From contig MVRP01000123.1 of the NCBI GenBank assembly GCA_002067405.1, positions 1 to 11,988 of the forward strand: a stretch of 11,988 bases of DNA, in the 5' to 3' direction. The stretch is from Syntrophorhabdaceae bacterium PtaU1.Bin034 (GTDB lineage: Bacteria; Desulfobacterota_G; Syntrophorhabdia; Syntrophorhabdales; WCHB1-27). Both the position numbers and the translations under genes were made by a program. The notes beneath the pieces are model-generated. The model searched no databases. It was not told where the DNA came from and worked only from the letters and a program-made list of their open reading frames with translations. This document shows, one piece after another, positions 6,400 through 11,988 of this stretch; the first letter of the stretch is position 1, and each line of letters starts with the position of its first letter.

Positions 6400-7815
6400 T
6401 CATGGTATTTCCGGCGATGCCAGCTCGGCCGCAAGGCACGAGAGAACCTCGTCCCCTCCGGCATCCTTTGTTCGAAATGCTCGTGCGCAGCACCTTCCCA
6501 CCAGCTTATCGAGGGGGGGAGGGTTGTAGATAAGCTTCCGGACGTCCTGAGGCCACACGGAGATGGGGCTGTAACCCGGCTTAAGATGGCCGCTTTCCAG
6601 TGCCTTCTTCTCCAACCCGGTATTGGGCTGAATCGCGAGAAAAAAGATAACGGGCGTTACCCGGTCGAAGCCCATGTTCCGTACCCTTTGAACGACCTTG
6701 AGCGTTTCCTTCAATGTCTCCCGGGTCTCGCCTGGGCTGTTCAACGCGAGGTCTATCTTTATTTCCCCCCTGTATCCCGCCGATTTCAACACCCTGAAAC
6801 CCTCCATCGTCTCTTCTACCGAAAAACCCATGCGAAGCTCGTCGAGAACCGATTGCGCACCGGAATTGAGGGCTATTTCGAGGCCTTTTACGCCCGTCTT
6901 GACCATGAGCCCGGCAAGTTCTGTCGTGAGCCGGTTTATGCGCAAATAGCCCGACCATGTGATATCGAGCCTTCTTTGAAGCAGTTGGCGGAGGATTGCC
7001 TCCAGGTGGTCGGCATCGCCCCTGTTGGAGAGGAGCTGTGCATCAACGAACCAGAAGCGTTTGATTTCCCAGCGGGTGTGGTAGTCCTGAACCTCCTGGG
7101 CGACACGGCCGGGTTCGCGCTGCTCCATGTGCTTTCCTTCAAGAAAACCATAGAGGCAATACAGGCAGTTCAGAGGACATCCGCGTTTTGTCTGCACACC
7201 GATCTCTTCCCCTCGATATGAGCTCCACTGGGGAAATGTCTCTTCAAGGGCTTCGATGTCTATTGCGGGTTCTAACGGATTATCGGGGAGGGGCAGTCCG
7301 ACGAGCGAAAAGAAATCCTCCGTTCGAAGAACGAGCCGCACATTGCCGGGCAAATGGGGGCGAAGGAATTCCGAGAATATTTTTACGCTCGGCCCCCCTA
7401 CGGCAATTAAGTCGGGCCCGGTAATTTTCGACGCCTCGCGGATAAGCGCAAAATCGTGGGCGAGCATACCCCGGTAAGACACAATGTCAACAAGTCCGTT
7501 GACGGCTGCTTTGAACTTCAAAAAAGGAGAGGGGTCATAGAAGAACGTAAAGGAATCCCGCATTGCACTGTCCATGTCGTGAGGTGAGAAGATTTGTATG
7601 TCCCTCCAGGAAAAGGCGAGAACCTGTGGACGATGCCTCTGAACAGCCTCTCTGAGCACCGATTTTCGCTTCGATGGGTCGATAACTGCAAGATCGAGGA
7701 GATGGAGGTCTGAGTCCGGTGCTGCACGCCTGATCAGGGAAGCGAGGTAAACGGGGCCCACGGGGTAGATCTTGCGACAGGGAAGCCTGACTATAAGAAA
7801 CCGTGGACCGGACAT
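6400..7815 (-). CDS. Radical SAM protein with B12-binding-like N-terminal domain
   Basis: The gene encodes 471 residues. ATG 7815 is preferred because AAGGAAGG lies eight bases upstream; GTG 7824 overlaps that site. The radical SAM cysteines are CPLNCLYC (213, 217, 220), binding a 4Fe-4S cluster that cleaves S-adenosylmethionine. The roughly 200 residues before them follow the layout of B12-binding radical SAM enzymes (YPVGPVYLASLIR, PQVLAFSWRDIQ, LIAVGGPSVK). The DxHxxG motif that supplies the lower-axial His is absent (LLDLAVIDP in its place). After the cluster come FWFVDAQLLSNRGD, ITWSGYLRINRL and LALNSPGET, in keeping with the partial TIM barrel. It lies between a methyltransferase and a UbiA prenyltransferase on the same strand. 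A radical methylation or ring rearrangement on a shared small-molecule substrate is a reasonable guess. I cannot assign a named subfamily. Confidence 0.88.
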   Translation of the reverse strand: MSGPRFLIVRLPCRKIYPVGPVYLASLIRRAAPDSDLHLLDLAVIDPSKRKSVLREAVQRHRPQVLAFSWRDIQIFSPHDMDSAMRDSFTFFYDPSPFLKFKAAVNGLVDIVSYRGMLAHDFALIREASKITGPDLIAVGGPSVKIFSEFLRPHLPGNVRLVLRTEDFFSLVGLPLPDNPLEPAIDIEALEETFPQWSSYRGEEIGVQTKRGCPLNCLYCLYGFLEGKHMEQREPGRVAQEVQDYHTRWEIKRFWFVDAQLLSNRGDADHLEAILRQLLQRRLDITWSGYLRINRLTTELAGLMVKTGVKGLEIALNSGAQSVLDELRMGFSVEETMEGFRVLKSAGYRGEIKIDLALNSPGETRETLKETLKVVQRVRNMGFDRVTPVIFFLAIQPNTGLEKKALESGHLKPGYSPISVWPQDVRKLIYNPPPLDKLVGRCCARAFRTKDAGGDEVLSCLAAELASPEIP

Positions 7816-8074
7816 CGAAGACACCTTCCTTAATTGGTTCGATAGCGTGAAAACCGGACTCCTCCATCAACGCCTGCGAGTTCCGTTCGTTCTCAAGAAT
7901 GAGTCCTCTTCTAACTGTAGGCAGCGAACTCCCGATAGGCAAGGCGATGAGGGCAAGAGTGTGGCCCAGATGCGATAAATATCAGGAGACCGATCATCAA
8001 ACACGAGGTTCCAAACACGAAGTCAATGCTTCTTTGGCAGTGAATGGAAGACCCGATCGTTGTTGTGTGGTCCC
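7816..8074 (-). other. Gap inside the methyltransferase-radical SAM-UbiA unit, possible gene remnant
   Basis: This 259-bp stretch separates the methyltransferase stop from the radical SAM start, an unusually long gap for an operon. Two minus-strand frames show protein-like runs: a hydrophobic piece (SIDFVFGTSCLMIGLLIFIAS, split here as SIDFVFGTSC then LMIGLLIFIAS) in one frame. The other frame has GHTLALIALPIGSSLP then ENERNSQALMEESGF. Shifting frame near 7970 would join them. No start with a ribosome binding site precedes either. It may be a decayed small gene or simply leader sequence carrying the radical SAM Shine-Dalgarno. Confidence 0.25.
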
Positions 8075-9013
8075 TTAAAAGCGGCGGCTGAGGACGAGGT
8101 ATTCGTATTTGAAGAGGTCGCCGACAAATTGACGGATCGTCTCGTGCTCCTCCTTCAGATGTAATCGGGACCTCAGAATGAACCTTAACCGGTCGGTGAA
8201 CTCGACCTCGATGAAATCGGCCAAGGGTCCCCTCGCGCAATCGTATCCCAGTTGTGCCGCAATCTTCTGGAGGGGCGTAAAAGCAATTGTATGCTCGTCA
8301 TGGCCCCGGAGCTGTATCCTCTCGGGATTGCCTTCCGAACGAATGTCAATGTAAGCCCTGTGCGGCTCAGGTACAACAGCCTCACAACTGTGCTCGCTCA
8401 GGAAGATATGGGGGACGCCGGCTGAACAGAGCTTCTCGACGACTTCCATTGCGCCTATGTTGCAGTGAAACGGGTTGTGCGTCGGCCGGTCGAGGCCATA
8501 GCGTTCGAAAAACTCAAGGACCTGCCTGACCGGTCCCCCGGCTTTTGCCGGTGTATCGAAAACGTCCAGGCCGATATTGAGCACCATGGGGAAATCGCCC
8601 AGGTTCTCGTTAAGGATCGCGAGATCAAAACCACTCAGAAAGGAGGCATGAATATCCAGGAAGTCCGAGTGAATGAACTCGGCCCTGAGACCATCCAGGG
8701 TTCGTCGTTGTTGGTCAAGAAGGACCGGTGACAGATCAAGCATCACGGCCTGGAGACCGGGCTGCAGGGTCAGAAAATCCTTCATGAGACAGCCGTAACC
8801 ACCCCCTATTTCGAGGACCCGCCTCAGTTCTCTCATTGGCATGAAGCGATCGAGAAATGTATAGAGCAGCTTGCCGTAGGATGCATCTTTCTTGAGAACC
8901 CTTCGGCAAGAGCTCCCATTCAGGGACAACGCATTACAAACGGTCAATTCCCAGCCGAGAATCTGCAGGTCGTTGAGATGGTAGGCCCTGGTAGAATAGT
9001 ACTCGGTTTTCAC
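8075..9013 (-). CDS. Class I SAM-dependent methyltransferase-like protein
   Basis: The gene encodes 312 residues with a Rossmann-type methyltransferase core. Motif I is VLEIGGGYGCLMKDF (66-80). An acidic residue closes strand 2 (AVMLDLSP, D93), HSDFLD (115-120) fits the adenine-side acidic motif, and FDLAILNENLGDFP (129-142) fits motif IV. N- and C-terminal parts flank the core; the C-terminal part (GHDEHTIAFTPLQKIA, FIEVEFTDRLRFIL) probably shapes the acceptor site. It should transfer a methyl group from S-adenosylmethionine, acceptor unknown. The frame starts at GTG 9013 with only a weak AAGGCG about a dozen bases upstream. A short frame ending TAG at 9019-9017 stops 3 nt before it, so translational coupling is possible. 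It is the first gene of the minus-strand unit, with a candidate promoter at 9145-9173. Confidence 0.8.
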   Translation of the reverse strand: MKTEYYSTRAYHLNDLQILGWELTVCNALSLNGSSCRRVLKKDASYGKLLYTFLDRFMPMRELRRVLEIGGGYGCLMKDFLTLQPGLQAVMLDLSPVLLDQQRRTLDGLRAEFIHSDFLDIHASFLSGFDLAILNENLGDFPMVLNIGLDVFDTPAKAGGPVRQVLEFFERYGLDRPTHNPFHCNIGAMEVVEKLCSAGVPHIFLSEHSCEAVVPEPHRAYIDIRSEGNPERIQLRGHDEHTIAFTPLQKIAAQLGYDCARGPLADFIEVEFTDRLRFILRSRLHLKEEHETIRQFVGDLFKYEYLVLSRRF

Positions 9014-9031
9014 TTGCTACTTCGCCTTATC

Positions 9032-9055
9032 CACGATGTATCCCACGATGTATCC
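9032..9055. repeat. Perfect 12-bp tandem duplication just upstream of the methyltransferase start
   Basis: CACGATGTATCC occurs twice in direct succession (9032-9043 and 9044-9055). On the minus strand it lies in a 19-codon open frame (MQVVVVNGYIVGYIVDKAK) that stops 3 nt before the GTG start of the methyltransferase gene, so the duplication reads as GYIV-GYIV. Whether this short frame is translated is unknown. Confidence 0.6.
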
Positions 9056-9144
9056 ATTGACCACGACCACCTGCATCTCAGCCCGCGTTCCTCTCTCAAA
9101 AATGCAATCACCTTATAGAACGCCGAACGTTTCCATTCTTTGTA

Positions 9145-9173
9145 AGTACAGTATTTCCCGGAATATTTGTCAA
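9145..9173 (-). promoter_or_regulatory. Candidate promoter of the methyltransferase-radical SAM-UbiA unit
   Basis: On the minus strand a perfect -35 TTGACA (9173-9168) is followed after exactly 17 bp by TGTACT (9150-9145, four of six -10 bases). Transcription would start near 9138, about 125 nt before the GTG start of the methyltransferase gene. Confidence 0.5.
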
Positions 9174-9220
9174 GCAAAGAAAGACAGGGGTCCCAATCGT
9201 TACGCACGGTCGGTGTTCGG

Positions 9221-9565
9221 CTATTGGACGAGTTCCTTCAGCACGACGGCGTTGTTGTGCTCCGTGTCCTTTGCCGAATAGAGGATCGTGAGCGTCCCAC
9301 GCCTTGCGTCTGCCCTGAGTCTGTCCACGATTTCTTTCTTTCCTTCCAGCTCCTGCCTGTACCGCTTCTTGAATTCTTCCCATTTGGCCGGATCATGGCC
9401 GAACCACTTCCGCAATTGGCTGCTTGGTGCGATCTCCTTTATCCAGTCATCGACGACCACCTCGTCTTTTCGCAGCCCCCTTGGCCATAAACGGTCGATC
9501 AGTACACGTTTCCCATCTTCGGAAGAAGGGGTGGGCGATTCGTAAATCCTCTTTATCTTGACCAT
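9221..9565 (-). CDS. DUF488 family protein (YeaO-like)
   Basis: The gene encodes 114 residues, the usual size for the short DUF488 proteins. Family-typical segments are KRIYE near the N-terminus, RVLIDRLWPRGLRKD (20-34), the WIKEIAPSSQLRKWFGHDP block (41-59), a helix with W-EF-KRY--EL (62-73), and the C-terminal LTILYSAKDTEHNNA (92-106). The ATG follows GGAGGG at close spacing. It has no membrane segments and should be cytosolic. The biochemical role of the family is not established. It has its own upstream region and ends about 200 bp before the methyltransferase gene on the same strand, so read-through is possible. The mobile element inserted 240 bp upstream of it. Confidence 0.9.
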   Translation of the reverse strand: MVKIKRIYESPTPSSEDGKRVLIDRLWPRGLRKDEVVVDDWIKEIAPSSQLRKWFGHDPAKWEEFKKRYRQELEGKKEIVDRLRADARRGTLTILYSAKDTEHNNAVVLKELVQ

Positions 9566-9623
9566 GACACCCTCCGTTGTTTTTTGATCGGTTTTTCGGA
9601 ACGCAGTAGACAGCGGTTTAGTA

Positions 9624-9653
9624 ATATCTGCAACCGGGAAACTTCGCTGTCAA
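9624..9653 (-). promoter_or_regulatory. Possible promoter for the DUF488 gene
   Basis: On the minus strand a perfect TTGACA (9653-9648) is followed after 18 bp by a poor AGATAT (9629-9624). The gene starts about 60 nt downstream. The rest of 9566-9804 shows no convincing gene on either strand. A TATAAT at 9673-9678 on the plus strand lacks a good -35. Confidence 0.3.
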
Positions 9654-9804
9654 GACGCGAGCTGTGGTCACATATAATGTCATAAGGTGAAAATCGGCAA
9701 GGATCAACAACTGCGGCCCTGCCTGTATTGAGTCGCGAGTACGGCACAAACCCAGCCGCCATTTTCTCGTCAATACCTGGTTTTTGAGCCGGACACGTAT
9801 AAAA

Positions 9805-9812
9805 TTAATATA
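9805..9812. repeat. Left 8-bp target site duplication (TTAATATA)
   Basis: TTAATATA directly abuts the left end of the element and is repeated exactly at 11674-11681, directly abutting the right end. Eight bp is the duplication length reported for IS1595-family insertions. Confidence 0.92.
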
Positions 9813-9835
9813 GTGGGGTAGTCGGTTAGCTCCTG
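9813..9835 (+). repeat. Left terminal inverted repeat of the transposon
   Basis: It starts GTGGGGTAGTCGGTTAG and ends GCTCCTG, 23 bp. It matches the reverse complement of 11651-11673 at 22 of 23 positions (T versus C at the second base). The transposase frame opens 3 bp inside it. Confidence 0.95.
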
Positions 9836-9837
9836 TT

Positions 9838-10840
9838 ATGTTAAGCTGTCTGGCAATGGCCATGGAAAGATTGACAGATGGAAGCGACTTCCCGAGGACA
9901 TATCGTCAGTTCGTGAAAAAGTTCCTCGATGATCTTGCGTGCGCAGCCTATTTAGAGAAGGTACGGTGGCCATCAGGGTTTTGTTGCCCAGCCTGTGGAA
10001 CTGACGGACATCCTTGGCGCCAGACGCGAGGCAGATTGGTTTGCAGTACGTGTCATCACGAGACATCTGTAACGGCTGGCACTATCATGAATAAAACGCG
10101 AACTTCGCTCACAACGTGGTTCGAAGCGGCCTGGCATTTGACAACCGCAAAGAATGGTTTATCGGCCAAGACGCTGGAACAAACGCTGGGCATCAGTTAT
10201 AGGACGGCCTGGGCGATACTGCAGCGGTACCGTGTGGCGATGGTACGTAGTGAGCGGGAGCGACTGTCTGGAACGGTCGAGGTAGACGAAACTTTTGTAG
10301 GCGGAGTGGAACAAGGAGGAAAGCGTAGGCGCGGGACCACCACTTCCATCGTTGTCGTTGCCGCAGAAGTTAAAGAACCCAGAGGCTTCAGCCGAATCAG
10401 AATGCGGCATGTCCCCAATGCTTCGGGCGCAAGCCTTCAACAATTCGTTCGCGATGTTGTGGCCCCGGGAGCGACTGTGCACACCGACGGCTGGCCCAGT
10501 TACAAGATTATGGATACATACACAAGAGAACGATACTTTCGTCCTACGGCGATCCCGCGCACGTTGCCATGCCGGGGGTACATCGTGTTGTCAGCCTTCT
10601 TAAACGCTGGATCCTGGGTACCCATCAAGGAACTGTCGTCCCGGCTCACCTCCAGTCTTATCTGGAAGAGTTCACGTTTAGATTCAACAGATGCACTTTA
10701 AGAAGTCGCGGTCTGGTTTTCGGCGCCTCATCGAACAGGCCATGGTTACCGGGCCAGTTACGGAGGCCGATGTGACTTTCGGCTATGACTGGGACGGAAA
10801 AGCGCGGTTATCCATGGAAGCATCTGGGAAGACCGATTGA
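9838..10840 (+). pseudogene. IS1595-family transposase, broken by two frameshifts
   Basis: The intact protein would be about 330 residues. The likely native start is ATG 9862 (MERLTDGSDFPRTY), although the frame opens at 9838. An N-terminal zinc ribbon has CPAC and CSTC pairs (WPSGFCCPACG, GRLVCSTCHHET). The first catalytic Asp lies in VEVDETFVGG and the second in HTDGWPSY (10483-10506). Just after GWPSY the family sequence continues in another frame: LQDYGYIHKRTILSSYGDP, AHVAMPGVHR, then SLLKRWILGTHQG and SYLEEFTFRFNR with the last catalytic Glu. That frame in turn is lost near 10716-10719 and resumes as RRLIEQAMVTGPVTEADVT, ending at TGA 10838-10840. Each break fits loss of 3n+1 bases; the second looks like one T missing from a T-run. 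As it stands, translation from the start ends at 10701 without the third catalytic residue. Confidence 0.92.
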
Positions 10841-10879
10841 AAAAAATGACCTCAGCCCGAGAAGGCGAGGTCATTTTTT
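10841..10879. terminator. Bidirectional rho-independent terminator
   Basis: AAAAAATGACCTC (10841-10853) pairs perfectly with GAGGTCATTTTTT (10867-10879), and GCC/GGC inside the loop adds three pairs. A run of six T follows the stem in both directions. It starts immediately after the transposase stop and lies just beyond the toxin stop, so it serves both convergent transcripts and insulates transposase from toxin-antitoxin transcription. Confidence 0.93.
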
Positions 10880-10885
10880 GTTTTG

Positions 10886-11161
10886 CTATCGGTCCTCCCT
10901 TGTGTGCCAAATCCGAAGTATAGAGACTGTTGATTTCTGGATTTCGTACCGTATCTCGTAATCGCCTGCCAGAATGCGGCGAACCTCACGCGGTTGAAAT
11001 TCATCAATCGGCTCTCCGATGCGCGGATGCTCTTTGAGGGTGTTTGGCGCAGCTACGAGCGTTTGCACAGTTCTTGCGGCGGCTCGCTTGTTCACTGGTG
11101 CCAGAAAGTCGTAAAGCCGTGCCAAGTCAGAAAGCGCTTCGGTTGTCCATTCGAGATCCAT
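10886..11161 (-). CDS. RelE/ParE-family toxin (type II toxin-antitoxin)
   Basis: The gene encodes 91 residues from ATG 11161. The antitoxin stop TGA and this ATG share one base (TGATG), the classic arrangement for translational coupling. A GTG one codon earlier is also possible. The protein has the compact ParE/RelE layout: a helical hairpin (LEWTTEALSDLARLYDFLAP, NKRAAARTVQTLV), HPRIGEP, then the strand region PREVRRILAGDYEIRYEI, ending in SILRIWHTREDR, typical of ParE-like toxins. ParE members poison DNA gyrase and RelE members cleave ribosome-bound mRNA; sequence alone does not settle which applies. The partner is the CopG-like protein encoded immediately upstream. It lies inside the transposon and ends beside the bidirectional terminator. 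The frame appears intact. Confidence 0.9.
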   Translation of the reverse strand: MDLEWTTEALSDLARLYDFLAPVNKRAAARTVQTLVAAPNTLKEHPRIGEPIDEFQPREVRRILAGDYEIRYEIQKSTVSILRIWHTREDR

Positions 11162-11421
11162 CACCGCGGCAGTGGCCTCGGTTCTTCGGTGTCAAGGCTC
11201 TCCGCCCATTCCTGTACCGCCTGGTGACTAACGACGCGCCCAGCGTCTACGTCGGCCAGCGCCTCCAGTGTCAGGCGTCGACGCTTCTCTTCCAGTTCTA
11301 TCCATGCAGATAGCGCCTTATTAATGATCCATCCTCGGGAACGCTCTGTACGAGCGGCCAACTGGTCCACCTTTTCCGCCAATGGCAAGGGGACATGCGC
11401 CGTCATTACTCTTGTATTCAT
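11161..11421 (-). CDS. CopG-type ribbon-helix-helix antitoxin
   Basis: The gene encodes 86 residues. The open frame extends to ATG 11445, but AAGGAGGTG lies six bases before ATG 11421, giving MNTRVMTAHVPL and a protein of family length. The N-terminal half is a ribbon-helix-helix DNA-binding fold: beta strand RVMTAHVPLP, helix AEKVDQLAARTE, the SRGWIINKALSAWIELEE second helix. The C-terminal half (RRLTLEALADVDAGRVVSHQAV, QEWAESL) is the expected toxin-binding tail. It should neutralise the downstream ParE-like toxin and repress its own promoter, where direct repeats of TAATCATA overlap the -10. The gene sits on the minus strand of the transposon with its own promoter, so its expression does not depend on the broken transposase. 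Confidence 0.9.
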   Translation of the reverse strand: MNTRVMTAHVPLPLAEKVDQLAARTERSRGWIINKALSAWIELEEKRRRLTLEALADVDAGRVVSHQAVQEWAESLDTEEPRPLPR

Positions 11422-11438
11422 AGAACACCTCCTTCTAT

Positions 11439-11479
11439 TAATCATATATAATCATACTGCTTAACCGTGATTATGTCAA
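11439..11479 (-). promoter_or_regulatory. Toxin-antitoxin promoter with operator-like repeats
   Basis: On the minus strand, TTGACA (11479-11474) is followed after 17 bp by TATGAT (11456-11451, five of six). Two copies of TAATCATA (plus strand 11439-11446 and 11449-11456), one helical turn apart, cover the -10 and the start region. An inverted TGATTA copy lies at 11468-11473 beside the -35. Such short repeats one turn apart are what ribbon-helix-helix repressors usually bind, so autoregulation is likely. Confidence 0.8.
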
Positions 11480-11650
11480 GTAAGCCATGTGAAATCATGG
11501 CTATCGATTCGGTCGCGACCTCAAGAATCAGCGGATTGGCACACAGAAAAGCCTGCACTTCGAAATCTACTAAAGAGAAAGTTACATATTTATATTACTC
11601 TTTGATGACCCACCTCTGCAAAAATTTCCTCCTTCTCTGCTTTTGAGTCA

Positions 11651-11673
11651 CAGGAGCTAACCGACTACCCCGC
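11651..11673 (-). repeat. Right terminal inverted repeat of the transposon
   Basis: It begins CAGGAGC and ends CTAACCGACTACCCCGC on the plus strand. It is the reverse complement of the left repeat (9813-9835) except for one base. Confidence 0.95.
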
Positions 11674-11681
11674 TTAATATA
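11674..11681. repeat. Right 8-bp target site duplication (TTAATATA)
   Basis: Exact copy of 9805-9812, directly abutting the right terminal repeat. Joining the flanks through one copy reconstructs the empty site. Confidence 0.92.
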
Positions 11682-11798
11682 TTCGTAGAAAGAAACATCG
11701 GGCAGTATTTCTATCTCTTGGGTGACAGGATTTGAAACCCTGCTCACGCAGTTTGGCGTCCTCTTGATTTTGATGCAAAATGCCTTATCTATAAACCG

Positions 11799-11988
11799 AT
11801 GCCTTCATTTACGTTCTCTCTCAGTCCCGTCTCTCCGTTCCGTCTGGATCTGACAGCGTGGGCACTTCGCCGACGGCCGGAAAATCAAACGGATCGTTTT
11901 GAGGACGGGTTGTACAAACGAATCATTGTCATGGGAGCTAAGGCTGTTGAAGTGTCCGTTTCTCAGCCGGCATCTTCGGAGAGCGCCG
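11799..11988 (+). CDS. AlkA-like DNA glycosylase (N-terminal part, cut by window edge)
   Basis: The frame runs from ATG 11799 to the right edge, 63 residues with no stop. It reads MPSFTFSLSPVSPFRLDLTA, then WALRRRPENQTDRFEDGLYK and RIIVMGAKAVEVSVSQ. This F-L-P--PFRLDLT-WALRRRP-N--DR--G-Y-R pattern is, from memory, the N-terminal domain of DNA-3-methyladenine glycosylase II-like proteins of the helix-hairpin-helix GPD superfamily, which remove alkylated bases. The catalytic domain lies outside the window. No Shine-Dalgarno is visible before the ATG and there is no other start after the stop at 11733, so the start is less certain than the family. The 117 bp between the transposon and this gene hold a 17-bp near-palindrome (11726-11742) and no clear promoter. 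Confidence 0.72.
   Translation, partial: MPSFTFSLSPVSPFRLDLTAWALRRRPENQTDRFEDGLYKRIIVMGAKAVEVSVSQPASSESA

Larger units (their letters stand above)
9813..11673. mobile_element. IS1595-family transposon with a toxin-antitoxin passenger (1,861 bp)
   Basis: The boundaries are set by 23-bp terminal inverted repeats with one mismatch, flanked by identical 8-bp direct repeats TTAATATA. Inside, left to right, are a transposase gene of the IS1595 family (frame-broken, plus strand), a bidirectional terminator, then on the minus strand a ParE-like toxin and a CopG-like antitoxin with their own promoter. A 171-bp tail (11480-11650) holds a 7-bp hairpin (AGCCATG/CATGGCT, 11483-11502) but no convincing gene; a 49-codon frame from 11497 lacks a ribosome binding site. 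Passenger genes are known in this family, which has been described as bridging insertion sequences and transposons. The intact duplication shows it arrived by transposition as one unit. The two frameshifts suggest it can no longer move by itself. Confidence 0.93.

Noticed and set aside
6298..7221. A 307-codon plus-strand frame
   Set aside because: It lies opposite the radical SAM gene, has no recognisable domain and lacks a convincing start.
9010..9207. A 65-codon minus-strand frame whose TGA overlaps the methyltransferase GTG
   Set aside because: The overlap looks operon-like, but the candidate promoter lies within the frame, there is no ribosome binding site and the sequence is Trp/Ser-rich with no recognisable family.
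11516..11540. TGGCAC followed by AAAGC inside the transposon, resembling a second sigma-54 promoter
   Set aside because: The GG and GC are separated by 11 rather than 10 bp and the -12 element is poor.
11497..11646. A 49-codon plus-strand frame in the tail of the transposon
   Set aside because: It has no ribosome binding site, no recognisable family and begins inside a hairpin; too weak to call a third passenger gene.
11716..11747. Minus-strand sequence resembling a tRNA T-arm plus acceptor end (CAGGGTTTCAAATCCTG)
   Set aside because: The loop has extra bases and no anticodon or D-arm can be folded next to it. At most it is a palindrome or a worn tRNA fragment; it also lies outside the transposon.

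Overview
The window looks like a chromosomal segment of an anaerobic bacterium of the Desulfobacterota type (Syntrophorhabdales/Syntrophales-like). That placement is an inference from an exported six-heme c-type cytochrome, a sigma-54 promoter, a 4Fe-4S protein of the type common in anaerobes, a radical SAM/UbiA cluster, a bacterial GlnRS, and mid-range GC. No rRNA, intact tRNA or CRISPR array was seen.

Layout. Positions 1-503 (minus) hold the N-terminal part of a 4Fe-4S, epoxyqueuosine-reductase-like protein that runs off the left edge. Positions 504-852 are a divergent regulatory region with a sigma-70-type promoter for the Fe-S gene, a long imperfect inverted repeat, and a textbook sigma-54 promoter for a GH108-type muramidase gene (853-1539, plus). 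A convergent hairpin separates it from the multiheme cytochrome gene (1675-2223, minus). After a second divergent region come glnS (2545-4233, plus) with a strong promoter and structured leader, and a calcineurin-like metallophosphoesterase (4403-5314, plus).

Positions 9013-5342 (minus) form a likely three-gene biosynthetic unit: a class I SAM methyltransferase, a radical SAM protein with a degenerate B12-binding-like N-terminus, and a UbiA-family prenyltransferase. The gaps inside it are structured, including mutually exclusive hairpins just before the UbiA gene. I do not recognise the product. The combination suggests a prenylated, methylated quinone- or lipid-like small molecule. Upstream lies a small DUF488 gene (9221-9565, minus).

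Positions 9813-11673 are a complete mobile element whose ends can be read to the base: 23-bp terminal inverted repeats with one mismatch and an 8-bp target duplication TTAATATA. It carries an IS1595-family transposase broken by two frameshifts, a shared bidirectional terminator, and an intact CopG/ParE-type toxin-antitoxin operon with its own near-consensus promoter and operator-like repeats. It inserted between the DUF488 gene and an AlkA-like DNA glycosylase gene that starts at 11799 and leaves the window on the right. Several gene starts given here (UbiA, radical SAM, toxin, antitoxin, muramidase) are internal to the longest open frame and were chosen by ribosome binding site.
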